A stretch of DNA of 16,541 bases from assembly GCA_002453165.1 (NCBI GenBank), contig DKGH01000053.1, positions 1 through 16,541 of the forward strand, written 5' to 3'. A program made the translations under genes and the position numbers. The DNA comes from Verrucomicrobia bacterium UBA6775 (lineage in GTDB: Bacteria > Verrucomicrobiota > Verrucomicrobiia > Limisphaerales > UBA1096). The notes beneath the pieces were generated by a model. The model had not been told where the DNA came from and ran no database searches. It worked only from the letters and a program-made list of their open reading frames with translations. Below, piece by piece: positions 14,745 to 16,541 of this stretch. The number at the start of each line of letters is the position of its first letter. The first letter of the stretch is position 1.

Positions 14745-15857
14745 ATGCAATTCGGGTCGCTCCAACTTGAATCCAACCTCTTTTTGTCGCCGCTGGCGGG
14801 GTACACAAACCTGCCGTTTCGGCTGGTGCTGCGCGAGGTGGGCGGATTGGGCCTGACAACCACCGACCTCGTCAACGCCCGGTCGCTGCTCGAGCGCAAC
14901 CCGAAGGCGCTCAAGCTCATCGAGACCAACGAGGCGGACAGTCCGCTCGCGGTGCAACTTTTCGGCGCTGTGCCGGAGGAAATGCGCGATGCCTCGCAAT
15001 ACCTCGAGTCGATTGGCATCCACTCGATCGATATCAATATGGGCTGCCCGGTGCGCAAGGTCTGCAAGACCGGAGGCGGCTCGGCGATGATGACCGAGTT
15101 GGACAAGACCGCGCACCTCGTGAAAATGATGGTCGACTCGGTGAAGATCCCGATCACGGCCAAGATGCGACTCGGTTGGGACGACAACAACATCACCGCG
15201 CCGAACCTCGTGCGCGTGCTGGAGGACGTCGGCGTACGCGCGGTATTCATCCACGGCCGGACGCGGGAGCAGGGCTTCACCGGGACGGTGAATCTGGCTG
15301 GCATCCGCGAGGTGGCGGAGGCTGTGCGGGAGATTCCGGTGATCGGCAACGGCGACGTGACGACCCCGGAGTCGGCCCGGCACATGATCGAGGTCACCGG
15401 CTGCGATGGGGTGAGCGTGGGGCGCGGTGCGTTTTACAACCCGTGGATTTTCCGCCACACGGTTCACTTTTTAAAAACCGGCTCACTGATGCCGGAGCCG
15501 GCATTCGTCGAGCGGGTGCGGGTGATGCGTCGGCATTTTGACTTGATGCTCGAGGTGTTCGGCGAGCAGCGCGGCTGCCTGATGTTCCGCAAGGTCGCCC
15601 CGTGGTACGCCAAGCGGTTCGGCCCGGTGAAACCGTTCAACAAGCGGGTAGTGCAAATCTCAACGCGCGACGATTTCGAGTCGACGCTGGCTGATTACCT
15701 CGACTGGCGGGAGCAGTTTGTCGATGCCGACGGCGAGTTGATTGACCGGTATCGGCAGGGCCCGATGGTGCCGACATTCATGCAGGAAGACGACGAGCCG
15801 GCAGCGGCCAAGCGTCAGGCGATCCCCGTCCCCAAGGGCCCGGTCGAGGTCTGGTAG
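14745..15857 (+). CDS. dusB: tRNA-dihydrouridine synthase, DusB-like
   Basis: Dus enzymes use FMN and NADPH to reduce uridines in the tRNA D-loop. The 370-residue protein begins with the family motif LSPLAGYTNLPFR (14-26). It has the catalytic loop DINMGCPVRKVCKTGGGSA with Cys101, the flavin-site segments HGRTREQGFTG (170-180) and GNGDV (201-205), and the TIM-barrel end VGRGAFYNPWIF (225-236). The C-terminal helical domain follows (FRKVAPWYAKRF), with an extra Pro/Glu-rich tail after about residue 340. Length is slightly above the usual 320-350. The ATG at 14745 has no visible Shine-Dalgarno sequence. It lies 75 bases after the PQQ gene on the same strand. Its stop codon TAG overlaps a decayed unit of the dispersed palindrome. 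DusB is chosen over other Dus classes by overall motif form, with moderate certainty. Confidence 0.93.
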   Translation: MQFGSLQLESNLFLSPLAGYTNLPFRLVLREVGGLGLTTTDLVNARSLLERNPKALKLIETNEADSPLAVQLFGAVPEEMRDASQYLESIGIHSIDINMGCPVRKVCKTGGGSAMMTELDKTAHLVKMMVDSVKIPITAKMRLGWDDNNITAPNLVRVLEDVGVRAVFIHGRTREQGFTGTVNLAGIREVAEAVREIPVIGNGDVTTPESARHMIEVTGCDGVSVGRGAFYNPWIFRHTVHFLKTGSLMPEPAFVERVRVMRRHFDLMLEVFGEQRGCLMFRKVAPWYAKRFGPVKPFNKRVVQISTRDDFESTLADYLDWREQFVDADGELIDRYRQGPMVPTFMQEDDEPAAAKRQAIPVPKGPVEVW

Positions 15858-15876
15858 CCAAGCGCTTGGCCAAGCG
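15854..15876. repeat. palindrome with adjacent decayed unit at the dus stop codon
   Basis: The perfect 14-mer CGCTTGGCCAAGCG is at 15863-15876. In the same 12-base phase to its left is GTAGCCAA (15854-15861), two changes from the core, and it contains the dus stop codon TAG (15855-15857). Confidence 0.8.
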
Positions 15877-15914
15877 CACAAGACAACTCAATAACAAAAT
15901 CATACACCAAAATA

Positions 15915-16071
15915 TCCTCTCCCCGGGGGAGAGGACGAAGGTGAGGGGGAATTCAAATAACACGGCGACTGAGTCGCAGGTTTTTGTTGAGTTGTTTCCC
16001 CGTTGTCACCCGCTTGGTGTGGATGCCCCCTCATCCGGCCTTTGGCCACCTTCTCCCGAGAGGGAAAAGGA
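15915..16071. repeat. CTCTCCC-rich imperfect inverted repeat element, about 157 bases
   Basis: The left arm (15915-15949) has a near-palindromic CCTCTCCCC GGGGGAGAGG hairpin followed by GAAGGTGAGGGGG. The right arm (16026-16071) begins CCCCCTCATCC and contains CCTTCTCCCGAGAGGG. The arms are roughly reverse complements, with an insertion around CCGGCCTTTGGCCA in the right arm; the spacer is 76 bases. From memory, CTCTCCC/GTGAGGG intergenic repeats of this general design occur in many Gram-negative genomes and look like REP- or MITE-type elements without their own transposase. The spacer contains a small hairpin GCGACTGAGTCGC followed by AGGTTTTTG, at most a weak terminator for dus. Nothing coding is seen in 15858-16142. 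Confidence 0.6.
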
Positions 16072-16086
16072 TCCAAACGGCTCACC

Positions 16087-16122
16087 AAAAAAACCCCGTT
16101 GGCCAAGCGCTTGGCCAACGGG
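16087..16122 (-). terminator. intrinsic terminator of the EF-hand gene, built from two palindrome units
   Basis: Positions 16095-16122 are a perfect 28-base inverted repeat, with arms CCCGTTGGCCAA and TTGGCCAACGGG around a GCGC loop. On the minus strand it is followed after one base by seven T residues (16087-16093), and it lies 20 bases past the EF-hand stop. The inner 20 bases (16099-16118) are a tandem pair of the dispersed TTGGCCAA palindrome, identical to the pair inside plsX. On the plus strand there is no T-run, so it should work only leftward. Confidence 0.88.
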
Positions 16123-16142
16123 CTTTCGAGAGAGTTGTTTTT

Positions 16143-16541
16143 CTATTCGCGGGGACGGGAGGGACGACGACGGCGTTCGCCTTCGCGTTCACTGCGCTCT
16201 CCTCCACGCTGACCTCGTTCGCCGCGCTCCCTGCGATCCGCGCCTCCTCGGGGTGATTGCGGTCGGTTATCGCCTTCAAATGAGGGTCGGCCCTGCGGTA
16301 CTCCGCCTCGACCTCCAAAACCGCCTCGCTCCCCTCGCACGCTGCCGCCTCGGCTTCCGCCGACCCCGGGGAAGCTCGGAAGCAATTCAGCGTCGGTCAG
16401 TTTGCCGTCATTGTTTTTGTCCAGCTTCTTGAGCGCGGCGGGTGCTGCCTTGATTTCCTCGGCGGAGATTTCGCCGTTACCGTCCGCGTCGAGCGCAACC
16501 ATGATCGGAAACATCCGCATGAATCCACCGGGACCACCCGG
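16143..16541 (-). CDS. EF-hand protein with Arg/Gly-rich tail, partial (5' end outside window)
   Basis: The frame is open from the right edge to a TAG at 16143-16145 and carries two EF-hand loops: DADGNGEISAEE and DKNNDGKLTDAE, both with acidic residues at positions 1, 3, 5 or 12 as expected for calcium binding. Before the first loop the edge sequence reads PGGPGGFMRM, so the gene very likely continues upstream with a Gly/Pro-rich N-terminus; the internal ATG at 16518-16520 is probably not the start. The last 80 residues are Arg/Gly/Glu-rich (RGGERSEREGERRRR), low-complexity and probably disordered. Secreted Gly/Arg-rich EF-hand proteins of this layout are frequent in Verrucomicrobia; their function is unknown. 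It ends 20 bases before a strong intrinsic terminator. Confidence 0.8.
   Translation of the reverse strand, partial: PGGPGGFMRMFPIMVALDADGNGEISAEEIKAAPAALKKLDKNNDGKLTDAELLPSFPGVGGSRGGSVRGERGGFGGRGGVPQGRPSFEGDNRPQSPRGGADRRERGERGQRGGERSEREGERRRRPSRPRE

Noticed and set aside
15468..15500. Inverted repeat CCGGCTC/GAGCCGG after a run of A residues
   Set aside because: It lies inside the dus coding region, well before the stop, with no T-run in a useful position.
15965..15986. Hairpin GCGACTGAGTCGC followed by TTTTT as a dus terminator
   Set aside because: The stem is only 5 bp and is separated from the T-run by AGG; too weak to annotate as a terminator.
922..16122. A CRISPR array or ordinary tandem repeat made of the TTGGCCAA units
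   Set aside because: Spacing is irregular over kilobases, units are 8-14 bases, and many sit in translated genes; there is no repeat-spacer structure.

Overview
This window reads like a chromosomal segment of a Verrucomicrobiota-type bacterium, or a close relative in the Planctomycetes-Verrucomicrobia group. The call rests on gene content: a secreted DWxQWRG-type PQQ propeller protein, an EF-hand protein with an Arg/Gly-rich tail, a secreted prolyl-oligopeptidase-like hydrolase, a stand-alone FecR-domain protein, and mostly weak Shine-Dalgarno sequences. It is an inference from style, not a phylogenetic placement. I saw no tRNA, rRNA, CRISPR array or transposase gene.

Layout. Positions 1-7350 are a solid minus-strand run. 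Read in transcription order it is coaD, a YceD/DUF177 gene, rpmF, plsX, fabH, a pilT-like gene, a secreted alpha/beta hydrolase and an SMP-30/gluconolactonase-like gene cut by the window start. The YceD-rpmF-plsX-fabH part is the widely conserved ribosomal protein/fatty-acid initiation cluster, and plsX and fabH overlap by 4 bases. Upstream of it, also on the minus strand, is a FecR-domain gene (7426-8862) with its own terminator at 7375-7404 and a plausible sigma-70 promoter. An AT-rich 295-base gap separates it from a divergent plus-strand DUF2339 membrane protein (9158-12142). A convergent XRE-like/metallo-beta-lactamase fusion gene follows (12160-12978, minus). It is divergent from a PQQ-propeller gene (13089-14669, plus) and a dusB-like gene (14745-15857, plus). 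The right edge holds a partial minus-strand EF-hand gene and its strong intrinsic terminator.

The outstanding feature is a dispersed palindrome, consensus CGCTTGGCCAAGCG. Its core TTGGCCAA occurs 19 times in 16.5 kb, where about 0.25 would be expected at equal base frequencies, and the perfect 14-mer occurs six times. Copies lie both between genes and inside genes on both strands. Within genes they are nearly always read as Leu-Gly-Gln-Ala, sometimes as Arg-Leu-Ala-Lys, and never in the Ala-Trp-Pro-Ser frame. Tandem copies with a 12-base period occur at four loci, and one of them forms the terminator of the EF-hand gene. I know of no named repeat with this sequence. The nearest analogues are cyanobacterial HIP1 palindromes, Rickettsia palindromic elements inserted in proteins, and DNA uptake sequences that double as terminators. 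A second, unrelated CTCTCCC-rich inverted repeat of about 157 bases lies after the dus gene.
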